A stretch of 16,980 nucleotides of DNA from NCBI GenBank assembly GCA_937917025.1, contig CALFSF010000005.1, positions 1 to 16,980 of the forward strand, in the 5' to 3' direction. This DNA is from an uncultured Paraburkholderia sp. GTDB lineage: Bacteria; Pseudomonadota; Gammaproteobacteria; Burkholderiales; Burkholderiaceae. A program made the translations under genes and the position numbers. Position 1 is the first letter of the stretch. Every line of letters starts with the position of its first letter. Shown piece after piece: positions 1 through 7,416 of this stretch. The notes under the pieces are model-generated. The model saw only the letters and a program-made list of their open reading frames with translations. It was not told where the DNA came from and made no database searches.

Positions 1-1799
1 GGGCGCGCGATCTGCGGCGCGGCCTCGGCGCGCGGCAGGTACAGACGCACCGACGTGCCCGCGCCGGTCGCGCTGTCGATCGCCGCGAGGCCGCCCGAGC
101 GCTCGCAGAACGCGAACACCTGCGGCAGCCCGAGGCCGGTGCCCATGCCCTTCGGCTTGGTCGTGAAGAGCGGCTCGAAGGCGCGCGCGAGTACTTCGGG
201 CGGCATGCCGACGCCCGTATCTTCAAGGGATATCTGCACGAAGTCGCCGGTGAGCGGAAAGCCGTCGTCGTGCCGGAACGCGACGTTGTTCGCGCGCACG
301 GTGAAGCGCCCGCCGCTCGGCATCGCGTCGCGTGCGTTGACGGCGACGTTGATCAGCGCGAGTTCGAGTTCGGCGACGTCGACGCGCGTGGGCCACACGT
401 GGGCGCTCACGTCGACGACGAGTGCGACCTTCGCGCCGAGCGACGCGCCCAGCAGTTCGCGGCAGCCGGGCAGCCAGCGTTCCACCGCGATGGTTTCGTT
501 GCGCAGCGGCTGCTTGCGCGCGACGCCGAGCAGTTGCCGCGTCAGCGACTGACCGCTTTTCAGCGCGCGTTCGATGGCGGACAGTTCACGATCGAGGCCG
601 GGCGCGCCCCGCCGGCGGGCGATCTGCACGTTGGTCGAGACGATCATCAGCAGGTTGTTGAAGTCGTGCGCGACGCTGCCGACCAGATTGCCGAGCGCCT
701 CCATCTTGCGCGACTGCCGGTACGCGGATTCGAACGAACGGCGCATCGACGCTTCCGCCTGCCAGCGTTCCCACGCTTCCTCTTCCGCGCCGAGACGCTT
801 GAGCGAAAGCCAGATCACGCACCACAGCACGATCGAGGGCGTGAACATCGAGAGAATCAGGAGGCTCAGATGCCGGTACCAGCCCGCCCAGATCGCCGAC
901 GTGCGGTAGCCGCACGACACATACACCGGATACGAGCCAACACGCCGGAACGCGAGAATCTCGCTGTCGCCGTCCGTGTCGCGCATTTTGACGACGCCCG
1001 CGCGGCGGCCGTCGGCGAGTGCTTGCGTGAACGGGGTGGGGGATGCCGCGAGCGTGGGCTCGTGCAGCCGTTGCGGATATTGCGCGAGCGTCGCGCCGTC
1101 AGCGCGGATGAGGCTGAGCGTCATCGGGGCGTCTTCGCTGCCCGGCAGTTCGCGATAGAACGCGTTGAAATAACCCGGCCGCAGCGCGACCGAGACGACG
1201 CCGGCAAACGCGCCGTTCTCGTCGTGACGCGCCACGCCGGTGTTGAATACCATTCCGCTGGCGACGTCGCCGGTCATCACCTTCGAGACGTGCTCCAGCA
1301 CCTTGTTGTCGCGCAAGCCCGTGAAATCGGCGCGGTCCGCGATCGAAACGGCCGGCGCCGGATAAACCCGGCTGCTCACGAGCAGCTCGCCCGTGCGGCT
1401 GAAGATCGATACCGCGGCGACCTGCGGATAGCCGCCGCCCATCGTGCGCAGCTTCTCGTGAATGCCGGCTGCCTGCTCGCGGATGCCGGCCTCGTCGAGA
1501 CCGCTCACCAGATCGACGACGCGCGCGTCGAGCGCCTCGTTCATGTCGAAAACCTTCAACGCGTGTTCTTCGGCAACGCGCACCGTGCGCAGCGTGACAT
1601 CGGTCGCACTGGATTCGCGCGCTTTCAGGTCGCTCCACGCCATTGTCGCGACGTAAATGCACGGCAACACGACGGCTGCCACCAGCAGCGCGATCAGCGT
1701 CAGGCGCCGGATCGCGAAATGATGCTCGGGAGGCGCGGCCGAAAACGAGGGTTCGTCTTGCCGGCTCGCCCCTGGCGGATCGGGCTGTTCAGGATTCAT
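1..1799 (-). CDS. Membrane-bound sensor histidine kinase (C-terminus beyond window edge)
   Basis: About 599 codons are visible and no stop is reached before base 1. The protein starts at the ATG at 1799-1797; an in-frame stop lies about 17 codons upstream, so this is the first ATG. Order: a cytoplasmic tail, a membrane segment near residues 31-52, a periplasmic region of about 250 residues that resembles a dCache sensor domain, a second membrane segment near 308-330, then a kinase core. The H-box is GSVAHDFNNLL with the phospho-accepting His at about residue 378. The N-box (NVAVNARDAM) is near 485, the G1 box (DTGVGM) near 528, and the F/G2 boxes (FEPLFTTKPKG, TGLGLP) near 545-560. Kinases of the HDFNN type are often hybrids with a C-terminal receiver, so one may follow outside the window (inference). 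It is divergent from the receiver-CheC-cyclase operon and could feed it. The ligand is unknown. Confidence 0.9.
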   Translation of the reverse strand, partial: MNPEQPDPPGASRQDEPSFSAAPPEHHFAIRRLTLIALLVAAVVLPCIYVATMAWSDLKARESSATDVTLRTVRVAEEHALKVFDMNEALDARVVDLVSGLDEAGIREQAAGIHEKLRTMGGGYPQVAAVSIFSRTGELLVSSRVYPAPAVSIADRADFTGLRDNKVLEHVSKVMTGDVASGMVFNTGVARHDENGAFAGVVSVALRPGYFNAFYRELPGSEDAPMTLSLIRADGATLAQYPQRLHEPTLAASPTPFTQALADGRRAGVVKMRDTDGDSEILAFRRVGSYPVYVSCGYRTSAIWAGWYRHLSLLILSMFTPSIVLWCVIWLSLKRLGAEEEAWERWQAEASMRRSFESAYRQSRKMEALGNLVGSVAHDFNNLLMIVSTNVQIARRRGAPGLDRELSAIERALKSGQSLTRQLLGVARKQPLRNETIAVERWLPGCRELLGASLGAKVALVVDVSAHVWPTRVDVAELELALINVAVNARDAMPSGGRFTVRANNVAFRHDDGFPLTGDFVQISLEDTGVGMPPEVLARAFEPLFTTKPKGMGTGLGLPQVFAFCERSGGLAAIDSATGAGTSVRLYLPRAEAAPQIAR

Positions 1800-2494
1800 C
1801 GCCGGCCGGACCGCAAACGTCGAAAAACAGGAAGACCGAATTCAGCATCATTAAATGAGAAAGTCCGGTTCGGATTGCGCGGTGCTCAGTGGAAAAGGTT
1901 TTCCGCGCGCGCCCCGTTTTCGAGCGGTTTTTTCGCGAGTCACCCCCAATCAGCGACGAATCCAGAAGCGCAAACGTACACAAAAGGATAAATCGGAAAT
2001 ATTTACCATATTTTCGAAATGATTTGTTCTATTCAGCGCCATTCTCGGGTGAATTCTATCAAGTCGTTTGATTTTGGCGCGTTGCTTTTTCGCTGAATTA
2101 ATTCAAGAATCATTCCTGCGACAATTAATGCGTCCGCCTTGCCCGGACGTATCTCCTGCGGAGCCTGGCAGACAGTGCGTGTGACACGCATGCCGGTGCT
2201 ATCCGCGGATGCAGGCGCGGGGGCACCAGGTCTCAGGTCCGGAGGTCGTCTACTGCTGCGCCGTTCACGTACGGGGTAGGCTTCCACCATGTCGGATTCT
2301 GGCGTTGTCTTTTGCGCTCATGCGCGTTGCCGCGCGAGCGCCTGTTTCTCGCATGCCGCTCTTTGCGGCGCGGTGCCGTCACTTTCGTTTGATTCCTTTC
2401 CGACTGTTTGTCCGCCTGGCCGGTCCAGTGGCTCAAGAACGGCGTCGCGCTGCCGTTAACCCGATTGAGCCTATAACGTCTACCGACCGCCGCC
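1800..2494. other. 695-bp intergenic region between divergent kinase and receiver operon
   Basis: I see no convincing gene here; the short reading frames that cross it lack family resemblance and good starts. Bases 1980-2110 are clearly AT-rich against the GC-rich surroundings and contain a perfect 12-bp palindrome, TGAATTAATTCA, at 2094-2105. From 2131 to 2227 inverted repeats follow closely: CGTCCG/CGGACG (2131-2149), CTCC/GGAG (2153-2163), TGCGTGT-G-ACACGCA (2176-2190), and GGTGC/GCACC (2195-2227) enclosing the palindrome ATCCGCGGAT (2201-2210). It must hold promoters for both divergent units. A structured RNA or a regulator-binding region is possible, but I do not recognise a known riboswitch class. 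Confidence 0.5.
2472..2477 (+). promoter_or_regulatory. Possible -10 box of the receiver-CheC-cyclase operon
   Basis: TATAAC lies 18 bp before the ATG at 2495. No good -35 element sits at the expected distance and no clear Shine-Dalgarno sequence precedes the ATG. The predicted transcript would have a very short leader. The assignment is weak. Confidence 0.25.
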
Positions 2495-2863
2495 ATGTCC
2501 TTGCCTATTGTGATTGCCGACGACTCGCTTCTTGCCCGCAAGGTGCTGACCAAAGCCCTTCCGCAAGACTGGGATGTCGATATCGCCTACGCATCGAACG
2601 GCGCCGAGGCGCTCGAACTGTATCGGGCCGGCAAGGCTTCCGTCATGTTCCTCGACCTGACGATGCCCGACATGACGGGTTTTCAGGTGCTGGAAGCGCT
2701 GCAGCACGAGGATCTCAATACGTTCGTGATCGTCGTGTCCGCCGACGTCCAGCCGATGGCGCAGGCGCGCGTGCGCACGCTCGGCGCCATTGCATTCGTC
2801 GCCAAGCCGGTGACGCCCGAGGCGGTACTGCCCATCCTCAAGGAGTACGGGTTGTATGTCTGA
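2495..2863 (+). CDS. CheY-like single-domain response regulator
   Basis: This is a 122-residue protein made only of a receiver domain. The acidic pair D9-D10, the phospho-acceptor D54 (in FLDLTMPDM), S82 in the Thr/Ser switch position and K104 (in AKPVTP) are all present, so it should accept phosphate from a histidine kinase. There is no output domain, so like CheY it would act by protein-protein contact. Its stop overlaps the start of the CheC-family gene by 8 bp, which implies co-translation with a protein family known to dephosphorylate CheY-type receivers. The start at MSLPIVIADD fits the usual receiver N-terminus, although the ribosome binding site is poor. The donor kinase is unknown; the divergent kinase at 1-1799 is the nearest candidate. 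Confidence 0.93.
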   Translation: MSLPIVIADDSLLARKVLTKALPQDWDVDIAYASNGAEALELYRAGKASVMFLDLTMPDMTGFQVLEALQHEDLNTFVIVVSADVQPMAQARVRTLGAIAFVAKPVTPEAVLPILKEYGLYV

Positions 2864-3479
2864 GCCAGCCCTGAACGAAGAGCAGCGCGACGCGCTGCAG
2901 GAGGTCGCCAATCTGGCGATGGGTCAGGCCGCGACCCGTCTCGCGACGCTGCTCGATACGTTTATCGAGCTGTCGGTGCCGCGCGTGCGCGTGGTCGACG
3001 TGTGCGACGCGGCGGCGGCGCTGCGCGACATGACCGGTATCAACGAGGCCGTCACGGCGGTGCGGCAGGGCTTTCGCTCGGACATCAAGGGCGAGGCGCT
3101 GGTGATCTGCCGCAGCGGCAGCATCGCGGAGTTGTGCGCGCTGGTGAACGATCCGTATGCCGGTTCGACGTACGAAACGGTTTCGCAGGAAGAGCTGATT
3201 TACGACGTGGCGAACGTGCTGACGGGCGCCTGCGTGTCGTGCATTCTCGACCAGCTGGGCCGCACGCCGGTGTTTTCCGCGCCCGGGCTGCTGGGCGCAT
3301 CCATGTCGCTCGACGACGTGTTCCAGCCGAAGGTGCTTGCGTGGGAAGTCGCGCTGCTGGTCGAAGTGAATTTCGCGCTGGAAGACCAGAGCTTTCGCGC
3401 CCACCTGGTGATGTTGATGGCCGAAGAGTCGATCCGCCACATGAATGAGGCGCTCGATGCGCTGCTGTCCAGCCTATGA
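2856..3479 (+). CDS. CheC/CheX-family receiver phosphatase
   Basis: The 207-residue protein carries both CheC active-site signatures. The first fits the family pattern D/S-x3-E-x2-N-x22-P exactly: D12, E16, N19, P42. The second is E113, D117, N120, P143, with Asp in place of the catalytic Glu but perfect spacing. CheC proteins hydrolyse the phospho-aspartate of CheY-like receivers, and here the likely substrate is the receiver encoded immediately upstream (8-bp overlap). No other chemotaxis genes are in the window, so the protein probably serves a non-chemotaxis pathway. Its stop overlaps the cyclase start (ATGA). The first site should be active. The second may be weaker or altered, which is my inference from the Glu-to-Asp change. 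Confidence 0.88.
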   Translation: MSEPALNEEQRDALQEVANLAMGQAATRLATLLDTFIELSVPRVRVVDVCDAAAALRDMTGINEAVTAVRQGFRSDIKGEALVICRSGSIAELCALVNDPYAGSTYETVSQEELIYDVANVLTGACVSCILDQLGRTPVFSAPGLLGASMSLDDVFQPKVLAWEVALLVEVNFALEDQSFRAHLVMLMAEESIRHMNEALDALLSSL

Positions 3480-4414
3480 GTGAACCGTCCGCGTCCTTGA
3501 GCGATCTGGTTGTCGAGCGCGTTGATTTCGGCATTTTTGTGCTCGATCGCGAAATGAACGTGCTGATGTGGAACCGGTTCATGCACGACCACAGCGGGCT
3601 TTCCGCGAAGCAGGTGGTCGGAAAATCGATTTTCGCGAGCTTTCCCGAACTGCCGCGCGTGTGGCTCACGCGCAAGCTCGAAAGCGTGTTCCAGCTGGGC
3701 AGTTTCGCGTTCAGTTCGTGGGAACAGCGGCCGTATCTGTTCAAGTTCGATCATGACCGCCCGATTACCGGCGGCGTCGACTTCATGCAGCAGGACTGCA
3801 CCTTCATGCCGCTCACGCGCGAGCGTGAAGTCGTGGCTGTCTGCGTGACGATTTCCGACGTGACGGCCGTGAGCATCGTGCAGCGCGAACGCGAGGAAGC
3901 CGTCGCGAAGCTGCAGGAATACGCCGATCGCGACGGCCTCACGGGCATCGCGAACCGGCGCTATTTCGAATCGCGGCTGCGCGACGAATATGCGCGCTGG
4001 CAACGGTACGGCGGCGACCTGTCAGTGCTGCTCTTCGACCTCGACCATTTCAAGAAGATCAACGACCGGTTCGGCCACGTCGTCGGCGACACGGTGTTGC
4101 GCGTGATGGCGCAGCGCGTCGCGGAAGTAGTGCGGGTGCAGGACACGTTCGGCCGGTTCGGCGGGGAGGAGTTTGCGCTGCTGCTGCCGTGCACGCCGCT
4201 CGAAGACGCCATGCTGGTCGCGGAAAAAATCCGCTGCAAGATCGGCGATACGGCCATCGACGTCCAGGGCACGCTCGTGCCGGTGACGGCGAGCGTCGGC
4301 GGCGCGTGCGCGCGCACCGGCGTGCCGGCCTACGAAGTGCTGATCAACGAAGCCGACGCCGCGCTCTATAGCGCGAAGCGGCAGGGACGCAACCGGTCGG
4401 TCGCGTTCAACTGA
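3476..4414 (+). CDS. PAS-GGDEF diguanylate cyclase
   Basis: The 312-residue cytoplasmic protein has an N-terminal PAS domain (about residues 11-130, starting VERVDFGIFVLDREMNVLMW), a short helical linker (135-150) and a C-terminal GGDEF domain (about 150-312). The domain opens with DGLTGIANRR (153-162). The active-site loop is GGEEF (229-233), a functional variant of GGDEF. An inhibitory I-site, R220-V-Q-D223, sits exactly five residues before it, so product inhibition by c-di-GMP is expected. No EAL domain and no membrane segments are present. The start codon overlaps the CheC-family stop by 4 bp. The protein is likely the output of the receiver/phosphatase pair, or is controlled by a PAS ligand; the sequence cannot tell which. 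Confidence 0.94.
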   Translation: MSEPSASLSDLVVERVDFGIFVLDREMNVLMWNRFMHDHSGLSAKQVVGKSIFASFPELPRVWLTRKLESVFQLGSFAFSSWEQRPYLFKFDHDRPITGGVDFMQQDCTFMPLTREREVVAVCVTISDVTAVSIVQREREEAVAKLQEYADRDGLTGIANRRYFESRLRDEYARWQRYGGDLSVLLFDLDHFKKINDRFGHVVGDTVLRVMAQRVAEVVRVQDTFGRFGGEEFALLLPCTPLEDAMLVAEKIRCKIGDTAIDVQGTLVPVTASVGGACARTGVPAYEVLINEADAALYSAKRQGRNRSVAFN

Positions 4415-4422
4415 CCTCGTAT

Positions 4423-4731
4423 TCACTTGCCAACGCCGGCAAGCCGTACCGCCGGTTCTTCCTGCTCTTCCTGCAATGGCGCCGCCCGGGCGTCACCGGA
4501 CGCCGCGATTAGCAGGCCGGGCCGTGGACGGCTGGCGCCGTCGGGCGTGAAGCCGATGAACGATGCCTTGACCAGCGCGTCGAGCGGCGAGTCGCCGCGC
4601 TGGACGCTTGCGGTGATCCAGGACTGTTCAATCGATTTCAGCGGGCTGTACGTATGCTGCGCGGCGTGAACCCCGCATGTGACGCCCAGTAGCACGAACG
4701 ATAAAGCGGTAAGCCGGATAGCGCGTTTCAT
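4423..4731 (-). CDS. Small exported protein of unknown function
   Basis: This 102-residue protein starts with a convincing signal peptide: charged MKRAIR, a hydrophobic core to about residue 20, and a cleavage site near VHA-A (residues 21-24). AGGGA lies about 7 bp before the ATG. The mature part of about 78 residues is rich in Ala, Ser, Pro and Glu, contains a short motif SWITASVQRGDSPLDALVKA, and ends in an acidic QEEQEEP stretch. No domain is recognised. It points toward the diguanylate cyclase gene and ends only 8 bp from it. The last codons can form a CTTGCC/GGCAAG hairpin (4426-4443), but no T-tract follows, so I do not call a terminator. The good signal peptide and ribosome binding site argue for a real gene. 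Confidence 0.65.
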   Translation of the reverse strand: MKRAIRLTALSFVLLGVTCGVHAAQHTYSPLKSIEQSWITASVQRGDSPLDALVKASFIGFTPDGASRPRPGLLIAASGDARAAPLQEEQEEPAVRLAGVGK

Positions 4732-5181
4732 GATATTCCCTGAAGAGTCATGGTTAATCGGCAGGCGTGACGAGAGCGCCGCCGATGCAATGAGTCGGGG
4801 AAATGAAGTCGTGTTGATTAACGCGAGCGTGATTCGACCGGCGATTCGCGACGATTACCGGCGCGACACCTGTTTCATGTCTCGATAAAGCGGATAACCG
4901 TTGCCTGGTGAGAGCCACGAAGGTTTGCGGCATCTCAATAAGGTCAGTTTAAGCACCCGTCGATGGCTGCTGAATAGGACCAGTCTTAAATGGAGATGGC
5001 GTTTTCAGGCGGATTCAGACAATCGCATTCGGATCGCGTTATTCAGTTCAATTGCAATGGCCTCGGGTGCGTGAAAATCGGTGCTGTCTTTCCGGTGGTG
5101 AGTTCCCGCTTTGACGCTACCCGGGTCCCCTGCAAGGCGGGCGCCGCCGACGTGTTTTCAGCGGCGAAGGCCAAAGATTGT
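4732..5181. other. Intergenic region between the small exported gene and the hopanoid promoter
   Basis: No gene is supported; an open frame from 4990 has no family resemblance and runs into hpnD out of frame. The region contains ATCGGC/GCCGAT arms at 4757-4786 and an imperfect direct repeat pair, 4937-4953 and 4973-4989, sharing the core CAGT within an AATA...TAA context (11 of 17 positions). These could be regulator sites for either neighbour, but the match is weak. Confidence 0.35.
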
Positions 5182-5187
5182 TATACT
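5157..5187 (+). promoter_or_regulatory. Probable promoter of the hopanoid operon
   Basis: A strong -10 box, TATACT, is at 5182-5187 in the sequence GTTATACTTTT. The -35 is poor; TTCAGC at 5157-5162 with a 19-bp spacer is the best candidate. Transcription would start near 5193 and leave a leader of about 110 nt before hpnD. Confidence 0.5.
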
Positions 5188-5227
5188 TTTCGGCGTTTCG
5201 GCATCCCAGCCGGAGTATTTCGCGCGT

Positions 5228-5274
5228 GTCCGCGCGCGCGGACGACATGCCCTGCGTCCGGCCATCTGGCCGGA
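5228..5274 (+). other. Two-hairpin leader upstream of hpnD
   Basis: Within the predicted leader, GTCCGC/GCGGAC (5228-5243) closes a 4-nt loop. TCCGGCCA/TGGCCGGA (5257-5274) is a perfect 8-bp inverted repeat around 2 nt. No T-run follows either, so they are not simple terminators. They end 17 bp before the Shine-Dalgarno sequence GGAG (5292-5295). Confidence 0.45.
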
Positions 5275-5302
5275 AACCGCGGGCGCCTCAGCGGAGATCG
5301 TC

Positions 5303-6151
5303 TTGGCCGTTTCCAACCTTGTCGTGGACGATACAGAAACCGACGCAGCAGCCGTGACTTCGGGCAGCTCGTTCTATCTCGCAATGCGCATCCTGCCGGC
5401 TGCGCAGCGCGATGCGATGTATCAGGTCTACGCTTTCTGTCGCGCGGTGGATGACATCGCCGACAGCGACATGCCGCGTGTCGAACGCGCCGCCGCGCTC
5501 GAGCGCTGGCGCGCCGACATCGACGCGTGCTACGCGGGCGCGCCGCGCGCTTCGTTGCGCGCGCTGACCCGGCACATTCACACCTTCAACCTGCAGCGCG
5601 ACGATTTCCACGAGATGATCAACGGCATGGCGATGGACGCCGCCGAGGACATCTGCGCGCCCGACGAAGCCACGCTCGACCTGTACTGCGATCGCGTCGC
5701 GAGCGCGGCGGGGCGTCTGTCGGTGAGGATATTCGGGATGCAGGAGGCGCCGGGCCGCGAGCTCGCGCATCATCTCGGCCGCGCGCTGCAGCTCACCAAC
5801 ATCCTGCGCGACATCGACGAAGACGCCGGCATCCATCGCTGCTATCTGCCGCGCGAACTGCTGGCGCGCGAAGGCATCGCGCCGACGGACCCCGATACGA
5901 TCGCCGACGACCCGTCGCTGCCGCGCGTGTGCGCCGCGCTCGTCGCGCGCGCGCGGGCACACTTCGCGAAGTCCGACGAAATCATGGATGCGCAACCGCG
6001 TCGCGAAGTCCGCGCGCCGCGCATCATGTCGGGCGTTTACCGGTGCCTGCTCGAGCGCACCGTCGAGCGTGGCTTTGACATCCCGCGCACGAAAGTCAGC
6101 AAGCCGCGCGCGCGGCTCTTGTGGATCGTCGCCCGCTACGCGCTGTTCTGA
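5303..6151 (+). CDS. hpnD: Presqualene diphosphate synthase HpnD
   Basis: HpnD belongs to the squalene/phytoene synthase family and joins two farnesyl diphosphates into presqualene diphosphate. I choose the TTG at 5303: GGAG sits 7 bp upstream, it lies downstream of the promoter, and it gives 282 residues, the usual length. Earlier in-frame starts precede the -10 box. The first Asp-rich motif is DDIAD (50-54). The second is NILRDIDED (166-174, with D170 and D174), followed by the conserved YLPRE (181-185). Conserved LYCDRVASAAGRLS lies at 127-140. The stop overlaps the hpnE start by one base (TGATG), which suggests translational coupling. It is the first gene of the operon; hpnC, often its upstream neighbour, is absent here. 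Confidence 0.95.
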   Translation: MAVSNLVVDDTETDAAAVTSGSSFYLAMRILPAAQRDAMYQVYAFCRAVDDIADSDMPRVERAAALERWRADIDACYAGAPRASLRALTRHIHTFNLQRDDFHEMINGMAMDAAEDICAPDEATLDLYCDRVASAAGRLSVRIFGMQEAPGRELAHHLGRALQLTNILRDIDEDAGIHRCYLPRELLAREGIAPTDPDTIADDPSLPRVCAALVARARAHFAKSDEIMDAQPRREVRAPRIMSGVYRCLLERTVERGFDIPRTKVSKPRARLLWIVARYALF

Positions 6152-7416
6152 TGGTCAAACTCGTCCACGTGATCGGCGCGGGCCTCGCCGGCCTGGCGGC
6201 CGCGGTGCAGTTGCAGCGCCGCGGCGCGCAGGTCGTGCTGCACGAGGCCGCCGCGCAGGCCGGTGGACGGTGCCGTTCGTATTACGCCCGCACGCTCGGT
6301 GCGACGATCGATACGGGCAACCATCTGATCTTCTCCGGCAATCAGGCAACGCTGGGTTATGCGCGCGCAATCGGCGCCGCGGACGAACTGGTCGGCCCCA
6401 CCCAGCCAGGGTTCCCGTTCATGGACCTCGCCGCCGGCGAGCGCTGGACCGTCAGGCTTTCGCCCGGTCCGTTGCCGCTGTGGGTGTTCGACGCGAACGC
6501 CCGTGTGCCGAACACGAACTGGGTGGATTATTTTTCGATGCTGCCGCTGCTGTTCGCGAAGCCCGGCCGCTCGATGGCGCAGACCATGCGCTGTAACGGC
6601 GTGCTGTGGGACCGGCTGCTGGGTCCGATGTTTCACGCCGTGATGAACGGCGAGCCGCGCGATGCCACCGCGCAGCTGGCGGGCGCCGTCGCGCGCGAGA
6701 CGTTTGCCGCGGGTGCTCAGGCGTGCCGCCTGCTCGTCGCGCGCAACGGGCTGGGCAGCGCGTTTGTCGACCCCGCGTTGCGTCTCCTGCAGCATGGCGG
6801 CGCGCAGATCAAGCTCGGCTCGCGGCTGAACGACCTGACGTTTTCCGAATCCGGGCGCGTCGCGTCGCTGCATTTCGCCGACGAAAGCATCGCGCTCGGC
6901 GCGGACGAAGGCCTGGTGCTCGCCGTGCCGCCGAACGCCGCGCAGTCGATCGTGCCCGGCTTGCAGGCGCCGCAGCGCTTCAGCGCGATCGTCAACGTGC
7001 ATTTCGCCGTCGAGCCGCCGTTCGGCCTGCCGCCGGTAATGGGCCTCATCGGCTCGACCGCCGAATGGCTGTTTGCGTTCGACGGCCGTCTGTCGGTGAC
7101 GATCCACGGCGCCGACCGTCTGACCGGCACGCCGCACGAAGAACTCGCGAAGACAGTCTGGGCCGAGGTCGCACACGTGGCCGGCCTGCCGGCTGAGCCG
7201 ATGCCGGCATGTCAGGTCGTGATGGACGAACGCGCGACGTTCGCGGCCTTGCCTGACCAGGAAATGCTGCGCTCCGCCACGCGCACGCGCTGGAACAACC
7301 TCATGCTCGCGGGAGACTGGACGGCCACCGGCCTGCCCGCGACGATCGAAGGAGCGATCCGCTCCGGCCAGAAGGCCGCGGACCTGCTTCTGAATGAACC
7401 GATGGAACGCCGATGA
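6151..7416 (+). CDS. hpnE: Squalene-forming FAD-dependent oxidoreductase HpnE
   Basis: The 421-residue protein is a flavin amine-oxidase/desaturase-fold enzyme. The N-terminal FAD-binding motif is GAGLAG (residues 9-14), with acidic E32 and AGGR (37-40) following in the classical Rossmann order. The C-terminal FAD signature is AGDWTATGLPATIEGAIRSG. In the HpnCDE pathway HpnE reduces hydroxysqualene to squalene. The ATG shares its A with the hpnD stop. A start 10 codons upstream is possible in frame but would lie inside hpnD and add an unconserved stretch. The end overlaps the shc start by 4 bp (ATGA). The substrate assignment is from family knowledge and operon position. Confidence 0.94.
   Translation: MVKLVHVIGAGLAGLAAAVQLQRRGAQVVLHEAAAQAGGRCRSYYARTLGATIDTGNHLIFSGNQATLGYARAIGAADELVGPTQPGFPFMDLAAGERWTVRLSPGPLPLWVFDANARVPNTNWVDYFSMLPLLFAKPGRSMAQTMRCNGVLWDRLLGPMFHAVMNGEPRDATAQLAGAVARETFAAGAQACRLLVARNGLGSAFVDPALRLLQHGGAQIKLGSRLNDLTFSESGRVASLHFADESIALGADEGLVLAVPPNAAQSIVPGLQAPQRFSAIVNVHFAVEPPFGLPPVMGLIGSTAEWLFAFDGRLSVTIHGADRLTGTPHEELAKTVWAEVAHVAGLPAEPMPACQVVMDERATFAALPDQEMLRSATRTRWNNLMLAGDWTATGLPATIEGAIRSGQKAADLLLNEPMERR

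Noticed and set aside
270..1991. 573-residue plus-strand open frame opposite the kinase
   Set aside because: It is the antisense shadow of the kinase gene, Arg/His-rich with no family resemblance, a common artefact in GC-rich DNA.
2131..2280. Known c-di-GMP riboswitch upstream of the cyclase operon
   Set aside because: The conserved sequence blocks of c-di-GMP-I aptamers are not present, although the region is rich in inverted repeats.
2033..2290. 85-residue minus-strand open frame in the kinase/receiver gap
   Set aside because: It has no recognisable domain and spans both the AT-rich patch and the inverted repeats with changing composition. Not impossible, but unsupported.
2209..2874. Plus-strand open frame overlapping the receiver gene
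   Set aside because: It runs through the receiver gene in another frame, is Arg-rich and has no ribosome binding site.
5111..5302. N-terminal extension of HpnD to an earlier ATG-type start
   Set aside because: The earlier start lies before the -10 box and the added residues do not resemble the family; TTG at 5303 has a good Shine-Dalgarno sequence.
4990..5454. Open frame running from the intergenic region into hpnD
   Set aside because: It crosses the hopanoid promoter and leader and reads hpnD in the wrong frame.
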